From NCBI RefSeq assembly GCF_038562415.1, contig NZ_JBCFBA010000002.1, positions 258,564-322,563 of the forward strand: 64,000 bases of DNA, read 5' to 3'. Positions 56,094-64,000 of this stretch are shown here, piece after piece; within the stretch, counting starts at the first letter, position 1; the number at the start of each line of letters is the position of its first letter. The position numbers and the translations under genes were made by a program. The DNA is from Solidesulfovibrio sp. (lineage in GTDB: Bacteria > Desulfobacterota > Desulfovibrionia > Desulfovibrionales > Desulfovibrionaceae). Under the pieces are notes generated by a model. The model was not told the origin of the DNA, searched no databases, and worked only from the letters and a program-made list of their open reading frames with translations.

Positions 56094-58487
56094 ATGACCG
56101 ATGCCCTCGCCGTCGCCCTGACTTCGCCTCCCTATGCCGTCCTGACCTACGCCCTGCCGCCGGGTTTTGCGTCCGGGGAGCTTCCCGTCGGCCTGTGCCT
56201 GCTCGTGCCCGTGGGCGCGACCCTTCGAGCCGGCGTGGTCTGGCAGGCCGGGGTCGCGCCGCCCCAGGGCGTGACCCTGCGGCCGGCGCTTTTTCCCCTG
56301 GAGCGCGAACCCGCCTGCGACGCCGGCTACCTGGACCTGGTGCGCAACCTGGCCAGCCGCCATCTGGCCCCGCCCGGGCGCATCCTTGCGGCGCTGCTGC
56401 CGCGCGGCATGCGCTCCGCCCAGGTGGAATTCGTCCTTTACGAGGCGGGGTTGGAAAAGCGCCTGGCCGCCAAGGCCCTCTCCCGGCTCGACCCGCGAAC
56501 CCGGACCGCCCTGGCCGGGGCCTGGCGCGACGGACGCCTGCGCTGCCGTCTGGCCGGCGAGGCCGCCGATCCCTTGTGCCGGCTGGCCGCCGATCCGCCC
56601 TGGCCGGTGCGGCCCGGCGCGGCCCGGCAACTGGCCCTGCTCGACACCCTGTGCGACGCCGGCCCCCTGCCGCTGTCCGAGCTCAAAAAAAGGCTCGGCG
56701 ACGGGACCGTGCCCATCCTGCGGCGCCTTATCGACCTGGGCCTGGTGCGCCTGGATGCCGGGGAGACGGGCGCGTCGGGGGCGGACGCGGCGGCCCCCCC
56801 CGCGCCCGGTTCGGGGCTTTCCGCCATGCCGCCCGTCACCGGCGAACAGCAGGCCGCCCTCGACGCCCTGACCCCGGTCCTCGACGCCCCGGACGGCGCG
56901 GCCCGGCTGGTTTTCGGCGTCACGGGCAGCGGCAAGACCCGCCTGTACATGGAGTTGGCCGCCAGGGCCCTGGCCCGCGGCAAGCGCGTGCTGCTGCTCG
57001 CCCCGGAAGTGGCCCTGGCCGCCCGGCTGCACCGGGCGGCCGAGGAGGCCTTTCCCGGCCGGCCGGTCCTGCTCTTTCACGGCTACCAGCCGCCGCCGGC
57101 GCGCGAGGCCGCCTTCCGCCGCGCGGCCGGGCCGGACGCGCCCCTGCTCGTGGCCGGCACGCGCTCGGCCCTGTTCCTGCCGCTTCGCGACATCGGGCTG
57201 GTCATCCTCGACGAGGAGCACGACGGCGCCTTCAAGCAGGAGGACCGGCTGCCGTATCAGGCCAAGGAAGTGGCCTTTTTCCGGGCCAGGCAGTCCGGGG
57301 CGCTGCTGGTGCTCGGTTCGGCCACCCCGGACGTCAAGACCTTCCAGGCCGCCCGGGAAGGCCACGTGCCCATGGTGCGGCTGGCGCGCCGGGTGGGCGG
57401 GGGCGGCATGCCGTCGGTGGAACTGGTGGACATGCGGGTCGCGCCGAAGCTGACGGCCGTGAGCGGATCGGGCGAAACAGGCGACCGCACGGGCGTGCTG
57501 ACCGACCTTGCCGCCGCCGCCCTGGCCGAAACCGTGGCCGGGGGCGAGCAGGCCATGATCCTGCTCAACCGCCGGGGCTACGCGCCGCTGCTTTTTTGCC
57601 TGGACTGCGAAACCCCGGTACGCTGTCCCCATTGCGAACTGTCGCTGACCTACCACAAGGACCGGGAGCGGCTGGTCTGCCACTACTGCGGCCACGCCCG
57701 ACCCCATCCCTCGCCGTGCCCGGCCTGCGGCGGCACGCGTTTTCTGCCCATGGGCGTGGGCGCCGAGCTGCTCGAGGAGCAGCTCGGCGGGATACTGCCG
57801 GCCGGGGCGGCCGTGGCCCGGCTCGACCGCGACGTGGCCCGGCGCCCCGAGCGGGCCGAGGCCATCCTGGCCGATTTCGCCTCGGGCAGGGCCCGGGTGC
57901 TGGTCGGCACGCAGATGCTCTCCAAGGGCCACCATTTCCCGGAGGTGACCCTGGTGGTGGCCGCCGACGCCGACCTCGGCCGGGCGCTGCCGGATTACCG
58001 GGCCGCGGAGCGGACCTTCCAACTGCTGACCCAGCTTTCCGGCCGGGCCGGCCGGGGCGATCGCCCCGGCCGGGTGCTCATCCAGACCAGGACCCCGGAG
58101 GACCCGTTTTTCCAGCATGTCGTCACCGGCGATTTCGAGGGATTTTTCGAGCAGGAGCTTTCCCGCCGCCGCCGCTTGTGTTATCCGCCATTTATACGGC
58201 TGGGCTTGGCGCGCCTGAGCTTTCCCCGGGATTTCGAGGCCGGGTATGCCGCCGCGGCCGCCGTGGGCCAGGCCATGCGCCTGGCCGCCGCGCCCCTGGG
58301 CGTGCGGGTGCTCGGGCCGGCGCCGGCGCCCCTGGCCCTGGTGGCCGGTCGGCGGCGGTTGCATTGCCTGCTCAAGGCCGAGGACTGGCCGAGCCTGCGC
58401 CGGGTGTTCGCCGCCGGCCGGCAGGCTCTGCCCGATCCGGGCAAGGTGCGTTTTTCCCTTGATCTCGATCCGGTGGACATGCTCTGA
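56094..58487 (+). CDS. priA: Primosomal protein N' (PriA helicase)
   Basis: 797-residue DNA helicase for replication restart. An N-terminal 3'-DNA-binding domain of about 200 residues precedes helicase motifs Walker A FGVTGSGKT and DEEHD. Two zinc modules lie in CLDCETPVRCPHC and CHYCGHARPHPSPCPAC. Late helicase motifs are VGTQMLSKGHHFPEVT and LSGRAGRG. Full length. The long open frame on the opposite strand across this region is an artefact of high GC. Confidence 0.95.
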   Translation: MTDALAVALTSPPYAVLTYALPPGFASGELPVGLCLLVPVGATLRAGVVWQAGVAPPQGVTLRPALFPLEREPACDAGYLDLVRNLASRHLAPPGRILAALLPRGMRSAQVEFVLYEAGLEKRLAAKALSRLDPRTRTALAGAWRDGRLRCRLAGEAADPLCRLAADPPWPVRPGAARQLALLDTLCDAGPLPLSELKKRLGDGTVPILRRLIDLGLVRLDAGETGASGADAAAPPAPGSGLSAMPPVTGEQQAALDALTPVLDAPDGAARLVFGVTGSGKTRLYMELAARALARGKRVLLLAPEVALAARLHRAAEEAFPGRPVLLFHGYQPPPAREAAFRRAAGPDAPLLVAGTRSALFLPLRDIGLVILDEEHDGAFKQEDRLPYQAKEVAFFRARQSGALLVLGSATPDVKTFQAAREGHVPMVRLARRVGGGGMPSVELVDMRVAPKLTAVSGSGETGDRTGVLTDLAAAALAETVAGGEQAMILLNRRGYAPLLFCLDCETPVRCPHCELSLTYHKDRERLVCHYCGHARPHPSPCPACGGTRFLPMGVGAELLEEQLGGILPAGAAVARLDRDVARRPERAEAILADFASGRARVLVGTQMLSKGHHFPEVTLVVAADADLGRALPDYRAAERTFQLLTQLSGRAGRGDRPGRVLIQTRTPEDPFFQHVVTGDFEGFFEQELSRRRRLCYPPFIRLGLARLSFPRDFEAGYAAAAAVGQAMRLAAAPLGVRVLGPAPAPLALVAGRRRLHCLLKAEDWPSLRRVFAAGRQALPDPGKVRFSLDLDPVDML

Positions 58488-58510
58488 CACCAGCTTTGCG
58501 GAGGTCCCCT

Positions 58511-59614
58511 GTGGCGGCACCATTCGTCAACGACGACGCGGCGCTTGGCCGCGAGGTGGAAAAGGCCCTCGAGGACCGCCATCGGGCGGGGCTGGAGGGG
58601 CTGGTCGGCGATCTGGCCGCCGTGGTCGTCAATGTCGGGCCGGACGATGTCCTGCCTGCGGCCCGGGAACTGGTGGAAGCCACGGCCCTGACGGCGGTGG
58701 CGGCTCTGGACGATCCCCTGTCCGTCCTCGGCGGGCCCTGCCTGCTCCTTCGCGACGGCCTGGGCGCGGATTTCCTGGTCAAAAGCCGGCCGCCTGGCCC
58801 GAACCCCTTCGCGCCGTACAACACCGGGGCCAAGACCGGCCCCGACGCGCCGGCCCGCCTGGAGACCTTCGTGTTCGCCTGCCAGGACGTGCCTGCCTAT
58901 TGGCGCCTCCAGCGGGAGCGCGGCGTGGCCTTCCTGACCGAGGCGCCCATCGAGACCGACACCTTTGTCTTCATCCAGACCGTTCCTTCGGCCCATACCG
59001 GCAACGCCCTGGGCTGCATCCAGTGGAAACGCCGGCCCGGGGCGTTTGTCCACGGAGGGAGCCGCCCCCTGGACCTGGCCCTGCCGGCCAAGCCCGCCCA
59101 CCCCTGGCTTCGCCGGATACGGGGCCTCGATCACGTGGCCACCCGGGTGCGGGCCAGGGACCGCAATGCCGCCATCGCCGAATTCGTGGCCCTGACCAAC
59201 CACCATTTCGCCTTCGCCGTGTACGTGGAGTCGCTCAACTCCATCACCAGTGTGGCCCGGCTCGGCCCCGGCGACTACGCGCAAGTGTTCACCTCCGGCA
59301 TTTCCCCGCTGGCCGGCGATGCGGCCGCGGCCGGCCCCACCGAGCGATTCATCGCCAACTACGGCGTGCGGCCCCATCATGCGGCCTTCGCCGTCTCGGA
59401 CATCGAGGCGGTGGTGGCCGGCCTGGCCGGGGCGGGCCTGGGGTTTCTTTCGGGCCTCGTCGGCTCGCCCGAGGAGGGGCTCAAGCAGATTTTTTCCGTC
59501 ATGTCGCCGACGACCCTGCTGGTCAACGAATACATTGAGCGCTACGATGGTTTCGACGGCTTTTTCACCAAAAGCAACGTGACGCATCTGACCAGGGCCA
59601 CGGAAAAACAGTGA
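58511..59614 (+). CDS. HPPD-like vicinal-oxygen-chelate metalloprotein
   Basis: 367-residue protein resembling 4-hydroxyphenylpyruvate dioxygenase in the C-terminal half. The likely metal ligands of the fold are present: His208 in GLDHVATRV, His290 in RPHHAAFAVSDI and Glu340 in LLVNEYIERYDGFDGFF. The N-terminal half is a more diverged VOC-like domain with conserved-looking NPFAPYNTGAKTG. An oxygen-dependent enzyme is unexpected in a presumed strict anaerobe, so it may be an isomerase-type relative or an oxygen-responsive protein. GTG follows GGAGG. It is followed by a PAS sensor kinase gene. Confidence 0.72.
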   Translation: MAAPFVNDDAALGREVEKALEDRHRAGLEGLVGDLAAVVVNVGPDDVLPAARELVEATALTAVAALDDPLSVLGGPCLLLRDGLGADFLVKSRPPGPNPFAPYNTGAKTGPDAPARLETFVFACQDVPAYWRLQRERGVAFLTEAPIETDTFVFIQTVPSAHTGNALGCIQWKRRPGAFVHGGSRPLDLALPAKPAHPWLRRIRGLDHVATRVRARDRNAAIAEFVALTNHHFAFAVYVESLNSITSVARLGPGDYAQVFTSGISPLAGDAAAAGPTERFIANYGVRPHHAAFAVSDIEAVVAGLAGAGLGFLSGLVGSPEEGLKQIFSVMSPTTLLVNEYIERYDGFDGFFTKSNVTHLTRATEKQ

Positions 59615-59693
59615 CCGCAATGGATGCCCCCCAAGGCCGTGGCCGGGCCATGCCCCTCGGAATGGACCGGCGGCCGGGCAAAGGCAGGCGACG

Positions 59694-61727
59694 ATGACAG
59701 TTCCGCCCTGCAAGGAACAAAACGGATTCATCGGAATCAGCCCCGTCCGTGTCGCCCTGTGCTATCTGGCCATCGGCATCTTGTGGATCCTTTTTTCCGA
59801 CCGGCTGGCCGATGTGCTGTTTCGGGGCAACCCGGACATGCTGCTGCGGGTGTCGTCGCTCAAGGGCTTTGTTTTTGTCCTGCTCACCGCCAGCCTGCTG
59901 TATCTCCTGCTGCACCGGCACGTGCGGGCCTACCGCCGCAAGGAGCACGAACTGTGCGAAAGCCAGCGCCGGTACAAGCTCGTCGTGGAAAACGCCCCGG
60001 ACGCCATTTTGATCCATGACGAACGCCGCTTCGTCTTCGCCAACGAAGAGGCGGCCAGGCTTTTCGGCGCGGCCTCGCCCGAGGATATCGTCGGCCGGCC
60101 GGTCATGGATTTCGTGCATCCGGATTCGCGTGAAGCCGTGGCCGGGCGCATGGAGCGCACCCTGGCCCGAAAACAGGTCGCCCGGCTGCGGGAACAGCGT
60201 TACCAGCGCCTGGACGGCTCGCCCATCGAGGTGGAGGTGTCGGGGGTGCCGTTTTTCTTGGGGAGCGAGCCGGGGGGGCTGATTTTCGTGCGCGACATCG
60301 GAAACCGCCTGCGCGCGGAACGGCATCTGCGCGAAAGCGAGGCCAAGTACCGCCTGTTGGCCGACAACGCCCATGACCTCATCTTCACCCTCAACGCCGA
60401 TTTCCGCCCGACCTTCGTCAGTCCCTCGGTGCGCCGGCTGCGCGGCATCAGCGTGGAAGAGGCCATGACCGAGACGTTCGACGACATGATGACGCCGGAA
60501 TCGGCGGCCAGGGCCTGGGAACAGGCCGCCCAGATCCGCGCCGCCACCGGGCCGGCCCACAACGTCGTCCAGCGCCTGGAACTGGAGGCGCGCCACAAGG
60601 ACGGCGGCACGGTCTGGGTGGAGGTGGTCGTGCGCCCGCTGTTCGACGGCGAGGGCGCCTTTACGGGCGTGCTGGGCGTGGGCCGCGACATCACCGAACG
60701 GCGGCGCATCGAGGAGGACCTGCGGCGGTCCCGGGAATTTTTGCGGATGGTCCTGGAGACGATTCCGGACCCCGTCTTCGTCAAGGACAGCCAGCACCGC
60801 TTCGTGGAGGTCAACAGCGCCCTGTGCGCCATGCTGGGCCAGCCCGCCACCGCCATCATCGGCAAGGCCGACAAGGATTTCGTCCCGGCCGAGGAGGCCG
60901 AGGTCTTCATCGCCCGGGACCGGCTCGTGCTGGAGACCGGCAAGGACGACATCTACGAGGAGCGGCTGACGGACAACCTGGGCGTCATGCACGTCCTGGT
61001 GACGCGCAAGGGGCTTTTCGTCGATGCCACGGGGGCGCGCTTCATCGTCGGCGTCATCCGCGACGTCACCGAGGACAGGGCCCAGGAACGCCGGCTGCGC
61101 GATTCGCTCCTGGAAAAGGAAGTGTTGCTCAAGGAAGTGCACCACCGGGTCAAAAACAACCTGCAAGTCATCTCGAGCCTGCTCTACCTGCAAAAGGATA
61201 CCATCGAGGACCCGGTGGTCCAGGGCATTTTCGAGGAAAGCCGCAACCGGATCAGTTCCATGGCCCTTATCCACGAGGAGCTCTACCGCTCCGGCGACCT
61301 GGCCCGGGTGGATCTCAAGGAGTACCTGGAACGGCTCACGCCCAAGCTCGTCCAGTCCCTGCAGGGCGGGCGCACCATCGGCTTCGCCCTGGAACTGGAG
61401 GAATGCCGCGTGCCCGTGGACAAGGCCATTCCCTTCGGCCTGATCGTCAACGAGCTGGTGACCAACGCCGTCAAGCACGCCTTCACCGGCCGCGAGGCGG
61501 GAAACGTCCGGCTGACCGTGAAACGGGAGGCGGACATGGTGCGGGCGGCCGTGGAGGACGACGGCGTGGGCCTTGGCGACGACTTCCACCCCGACGCCGT
61601 GAAATCGCTGGGCATGCAGCTCGTGGTCCAACTCACGCGCCAGTTGCGCGGCGCCCTGTCCTTTGGTTCGAGTCCGGCCGGAACGGCCTTCCGCCTATCT
61701 TTTCCCTTGCGGGACACGGCCGGCTAG
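59694..61727 (+). CDS. PAS-domain sensor histidine kinase (HisKA_2)
   Basis: 677-residue membrane sensor kinase. Two TMs at about residues 18-36 and 52-74 are followed by three PAS domains (about 90-210, 212-345 and 348-460), each ending in a GxxRDxT-type segment. The kinase core is of the HisKA_2 type with phosphoacceptor His in VLLKEVHHRVKNNLQVISSLL, an N box NELVTNAVKHAF and G2 KSLGMQLVVQL. No response regulator is adjacent. It may sense a redox or small-molecule signal, which cannot be specified. Confidence 0.9.
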   Translation: MTVPPCKEQNGFIGISPVRVALCYLAIGILWILFSDRLADVLFRGNPDMLLRVSSLKGFVFVLLTASLLYLLLHRHVRAYRRKEHELCESQRRYKLVVENAPDAILIHDERRFVFANEEAARLFGAASPEDIVGRPVMDFVHPDSREAVAGRMERTLARKQVARLREQRYQRLDGSPIEVEVSGVPFFLGSEPGGLIFVRDIGNRLRAERHLRESEAKYRLLADNAHDLIFTLNADFRPTFVSPSVRRLRGISVEEAMTETFDDMMTPESAARAWEQAAQIRAATGPAHNVVQRLELEARHKDGGTVWVEVVVRPLFDGEGAFTGVLGVGRDITERRRIEEDLRRSREFLRMVLETIPDPVFVKDSQHRFVEVNSALCAMLGQPATAIIGKADKDFVPAEEAEVFIARDRLVLETGKDDIYEERLTDNLGVMHVLVTRKGLFVDATGARFIVGVIRDVTEDRAQERRLRDSLLEKEVLLKEVHHRVKNNLQVISSLLYLQKDTIEDPVVQGIFEESRNRISSMALIHEELYRSGDLARVDLKEYLERLTPKLVQSLQGGRTIGFALELEECRVPVDKAIPFGLIVNELVTNAVKHAFTGREAGNVRLTVKREADMVRAAVEDDGVGLGDDFHPDAVKSLGMQLVVQLTRQLRGALSFGSSPAGTAFRLSFPLRDTAG

Positions 61728-61784
61728 CGCCGCCTGCGGACCGGCCCGCCGTGGCGATCCTCGCCTTTGGCCGCAAGCCGGGCA

Positions 61785-62078
61785 TCAGCGGGCCTTGGCG
61801 GCGTAGACGGCGGCGACGCGGGCGGCCAGGCTGTTCTGGCGCACCGGCCGCAACGGGGGGCGCGCGGGCTCGGCGCGGGGCCGGGCCGTTTCCTCGGATA
61901 CCGGCACGGCATCGGGGACGGCGGCATCCCCGGCCGGGGTGGCCGGCCCCGCCAGCCGAAAGGGCGAGGCGAAACGGTGGCCGCACACCGGGCAGGCCAT
62001 GAGCATGCCGCCGATATCGCCGGGAAAGCGCAACGCCTGGCCGCAACCGGGACAGGCGCGCACGGGGCCTTCGGACAT
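61785..62078 (-). CDS. Small zinc-ribbon protein
   Basis: 97-residue protein. An N-terminal zinc ribbon with ACPGCGQALRFP and MACPVCGHRFASPF (two C-x2-C pairs) precedes a disordered Ala/Pro/Arg-rich tail. The start MSEGPVRACPGC follows AGGAGG; a longer in-frame start was rejected. Function unknown. Convergent with the kinase gene. Confidence 0.75.
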   Translation of the reverse strand: MSEGPVRACPGCGQALRFPGDIGGMLMACPVCGHRFASPFRLAGPATPAGDAAVPDAVPVSEETARPRAEPARPPLRPVRQNSLAARVAAVYAAKAR

Positions 62079-62182
62079 GGCGTCCTCCTGGGACAAGACG
62101 TATTGCAAGAGAAGTACCTGAAAGCCCGGGGTTGGTTACATGTCCGGTCGGCTCCGAGGGAATGGATTTTTCGACGCACGCC

Positions 62183-62800
62183 TTACGGTGCGGGCGGCAG
62201 GCCTTCCAGGCGCGGGGCCAGGGCCCGCGGCAGCCAGGCCCGCAAAAAGGCCAGCACCGCGTCGCGGCAGGCCTCGACGGACAGGTGTTCGGCGTCGAGC
62301 AGGCATTCCGCCGCCGGGTCCTCCTCGAAGGGCACGTCCACGCCGATGACCTGGCCCAGGCCCGGAAAATCCCGGCCGGTGGTCTTGCGCAGCATGGCCT
62401 TGGCGTACAGCCCGGCCATGACCAGGCCCTCGGGCCGGGCCGCCTCCCGGGCCATGGCCGTGGCCAGGGAACAGCGCACGTGCACTTCGGCGAAACGGGG
62501 TAAAAGCCGCCTGGCGTAGTCCCGCATGGCCCGCTTGGGTGCCGAGGCGTCCAGGAGGATGAGGTCGTAGGTGTCGGCGCGGGCGACCTTGGCCGCTTCC
62601 TCGGCGATAAGCCGGTAGGCCTCGTTGCGTTCCGCTTCGGAGTAGGCGGGATTGGGGAAATACGCCTTGCGCCGGGCGTCGAGCTCCAGGCAAAGGACCC
62701 GCAGCCCGGCCAGGGCCAGGGTTTTCTCCACGGCCCGGGCCACGGCGCTTTTGCCCGAGCCCGGCAGGCCCGTGAACCACAGTGTCGCCGTGGCGCTCAT
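62183..62800 (-). CDS. APS-kinase-like P-loop kinase
   Basis: 205-residue P-loop enzyme. Walker A is WFTGLPGSGKS (residues 11-18). The fold resembles adenylylsulfate kinase: CLELDARRKAYFPNP is the substrate-loop equivalent and EVHVRCSLATAMARE follows. The APS-binding FSxxDR-type signature is weak. The start overlaps the end of the APH-fold kinase gene (ATGA), so the two are coupled. In other bacteria similar domains are fused in one protein. A sulfate-assimilation role is not assured. Confidence 0.75.
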   Translation of the reverse strand: MSATATLWFTGLPGSGKSAVARAVEKTLALAGLRVLCLELDARRKAYFPNPAYSEAERNEAYRLIAEEAAKVARADTYDLILLDASAPKRAMRDYARRLLPRFAEVHVRCSLATAMAREAARPEGLVMAGLYAKAMLRKTTGRDFPGLGQVIGVDVPFEEDPAAECLLDAEHLSVEACRDAVLAFLRAWLPRALAPRLEGLPPAP

Positions 62801-63909
62801 CGCAGGTACCGGTTGAAGTTTTGACAGTCGAACCGGTCGTCCTCCAGCACGTTTTGCAGAAAGCGCAGCAGCGCCTCCCGCACGGCCGGCGGATGGCCGG
62901 GATACCACTGGGGCGAGGCGACGACCAGGCCGCGAAAGACGTAGAAGGGCGCGATGACGGAAAAGAGTTCGTCGTCGCCGCTTGCGCGCAGATACGCCTC
63001 GAAAAAGGTCAGGAACAGCCGCTCGAAGTCCCCGGACAGGCGCGGCTCCTTGTACAGCCCGAACAGCACGAAATTGAGGCTCATGGTGGCCACGTCGTCG
63101 GCCGGCTCGCCCCATTCGCCCCGGCTGCGGTCGAGCACGGCGAAATCGCGTTTGCCGCCGTCCTCCTGGACCAGCACGTTCCAGGGGTGGAAGTCGCCGT
63201 GCACTTCGCTTAAGCGGTGGGTGAAGCCCCGCAGCTTCCAGCGCCAGTCGATGATGCGTTTTTCCAGGGCGCAAAATCGCTCCGGCGGAAACAGGGCATA
63301 GGGGTGCGGATAGGCGTCCACCAGGCCGAAAATGCACTCCGAGGCGCCGATCAGGTTGCGCACGCGACGCAGGTACAGGTCGGCGTCGTCCTTTTTGGCG
63401 GCATGCACCCGGGCCAGCCACGAGGCGAAGCCCCGGGCCATGTCCAGGTCGCGCGCCTTAAGCCCCGTCTTTTGGATGCGTTGCAGGTCGAGGTAGTAGT
63501 CGTAGCCCGGGGCCTTTTCGCTGATGATGAAGAATTCCTTGGGCGCCGTGACCGGAACCAGCCGGTCGTCCCGGTCGAAATAGCCCAGGCCCAGGGGCCG
63601 CACATGCTTCTCCATGCGGCCGCCGGCCTCGTATTGGAACATGAGGATGGCCGCCCGGTCCCAGTAGAACTGGTGGCCGTACTTGTCGCCGCGCATGATG
63701 GACAGCACGCCCCGGCGCACCTGTCCGTCCACCTCGAAATCCAGGCAGACCGGCTTGCCGTAGCCGAATTCCTTCATGCCCTGGCCGTCGGCCCCCATGG
63801 CGCACACGCCGAGCATCCGGGCGGAGTCGCCAAAAGCCTCGCGCAGATACCGCTCCACGGCCTCGGGCCGCACCACGATGGGCGTTTTTTCCTCGGTTCC
63901 CTTGCGCAT
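62797..63909 (-). CDS. APH-fold phosphotransferase
   Basis: 370-residue kinase of the aminoglycoside-phosphotransferase/choline-kinase superfamily. The catalytic loop is EVHGDFHPWNVLVQED (Asp and Asn), and the metal loop is VLDRSRGEWGEPADDVA, with Asp in the DFG-like position. The nucleotide-binding N-lobe contains VRRGVLSIMRGDKYGHQF. It is translationally coupled to the APS-kinase-like gene. The substrate is unknown; aminoglycoside resistance is not implied. Confidence 0.82.
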   Translation of the reverse strand: MRKGTEEKTPIVVRPEAVERYLREAFGDSARMLGVCAMGADGQGMKEFGYGKPVCLDFEVDGQVRRGVLSIMRGDKYGHQFYWDRAAILMFQYEAGGRMEKHVRPLGLGYFDRDDRLVPVTAPKEFFIISEKAPGYDYYLDLQRIQKTGLKARDLDMARGFASWLARVHAAKKDDADLYLRRVRNLIGASECIFGLVDAYPHPYALFPPERFCALEKRIIDWRWKLRGFTHRLSEVHGDFHPWNVLVQEDGGKRDFAVLDRSRGEWGEPADDVATMSLNFVLFGLYKEPRLSGDFERLFLTFFEAYLRASGDDELFSVIAPFYVFRGLVVASPQWYPGHPPAVREALLRFLQNVLEDDRFDCQNFNRYLR

Positions 63910-63940
63910 ATGGGGCGCTCCTTGCGAGGAAAGAGAGGAC

Positions 63941-63986
63941 GCGGGGGAGGAAACCCCTTTTTGGAAAAAGGGGTTTCCTCCCCCGC
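63941..63986. repeat. 22-bp hairpin, second copy of the dispersed element
   Basis: Perfect 22-bp inverted repeat (63941-63962 with 63965-63986) with T5..A5 at the centre and GGGGGAGGA at the outer end. It is similar in build to the hairpin at 34741-34780 and sits upstream of the APH-fold kinase gene. Likely a bidirectional terminator or a mobile palindromic element. Confidence 0.85.
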
Positions 63987-64000
63987 ACCCCCTCCTTCCC

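Noticed and set aside
55104..58523. A 1139-codon open frame on the minus strand across galU and priA
   Set aside because: Antisense shadow of high-GC coding DNA: Gly/Gln/His-rich, low-complexity translation, no ribosome site, opposite to two certain genes.

Overview
This window looks like chromosomal core of a free-living, GC-rich, anaerobic Desulfovibrio-type bacterium (Desulfovibrionaceae, probably Solidesulfovibrio-like). The evidence is a nif operon of the anaerobe type (nifH-nifI1-nifI2-nifD-nifK plus a thioredoxin-like 2Fe-2S ferredoxin), a Desulfovibrio-style outer-membrane porin, cytochrome bd next to an IscR-like Rrf2 regulator, FeoB, tandem nitroreductases and abundant two-component and c-di-GMP genes. 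No organism name appears in the sequence, so the assignment is inference. I see no tRNA, rRNA, CRISPR array, insertion sequence or prophage.

Layout. 1-3.5 kb: the 5' part of gspD (type II secretin, cut by the window edge) and a porin. 3.6-7.9 kb: a leftward operon HD-GYP phosphodiesterase, diguanylate cyclase, feoB, with a Fur-box-like palindrome upstream. 7.9-11 kb: cydAB and an Rrf2 regulator with its own operator-like repeat. 11-13.5 kb: nudC and a glycerate-2-kinase-type enzyme. 13.5-19.2 kb: a leftward chemotaxis cluster cheW, mcp, cheA, STAS, cheY, in which cheA carries a one-base deletion. 19.4-26.4 kb: a coupled hypothetical/L,D-transpeptidase pair, a YkgJ protein, an RsbW-like kinase and STAS pair, a secreted protein, a dynamin-like GTPase and a sulfotransferase. 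26.4-29.7 kb: a thermonuclease-fold protein, a repeat-rich intergenic patch, a response regulator and two nitroreductase-family genes. 29.7-31.9 kb: an RsbU-type phosphatase.

32-40.9 kb: rpsF-rpsR-rplI-dnaB, a phenylacetate-CoA ligase with a DUF456 protein, thrC, and cysK-cysE. A decayed GAF-GGDEF gene follows at 41 kb. 41.7-46.8 kb: the nif operon, read leftward from a clear sigma-54 promoter. 47-48.8 kb: a PAS-PAS-HD-GYP protein and response regulator. 49-54.9 kb: ftsH-folP-cdaA-ybbR-glmM, the conserved c-di-AMP/cell-wall module. 55-58.5 kb: galU and priA. 58.5-62 kb: an HPPD-like metalloprotein gene, a PAS sensor kinase and a small zinc-ribbon gene. 62-64 kb: a split pair of an APS-kinase-like P-loop enzyme and an APH-fold kinase, bounded by a long hairpin that belongs to the same class as one after dnaB.

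How the parts may work together. Several genes make or break cyclic dinucleotides: two HD-GYP proteins, one intact and one decayed GGDEF protein, and CdaA. The partner-switch parts (RsbU-like phosphatase, RsbW-like kinase, two STAS proteins) are dispersed, so their pairing is inferred only. The most unusual items are the Fur-box/c-di-GMP/feoB operon, the HPPD-like protein with a complete candidate metal triad in a presumed strict anaerobe, the four-cysteine insertion in the serine acetyltransferase, and the cheA frameshift.
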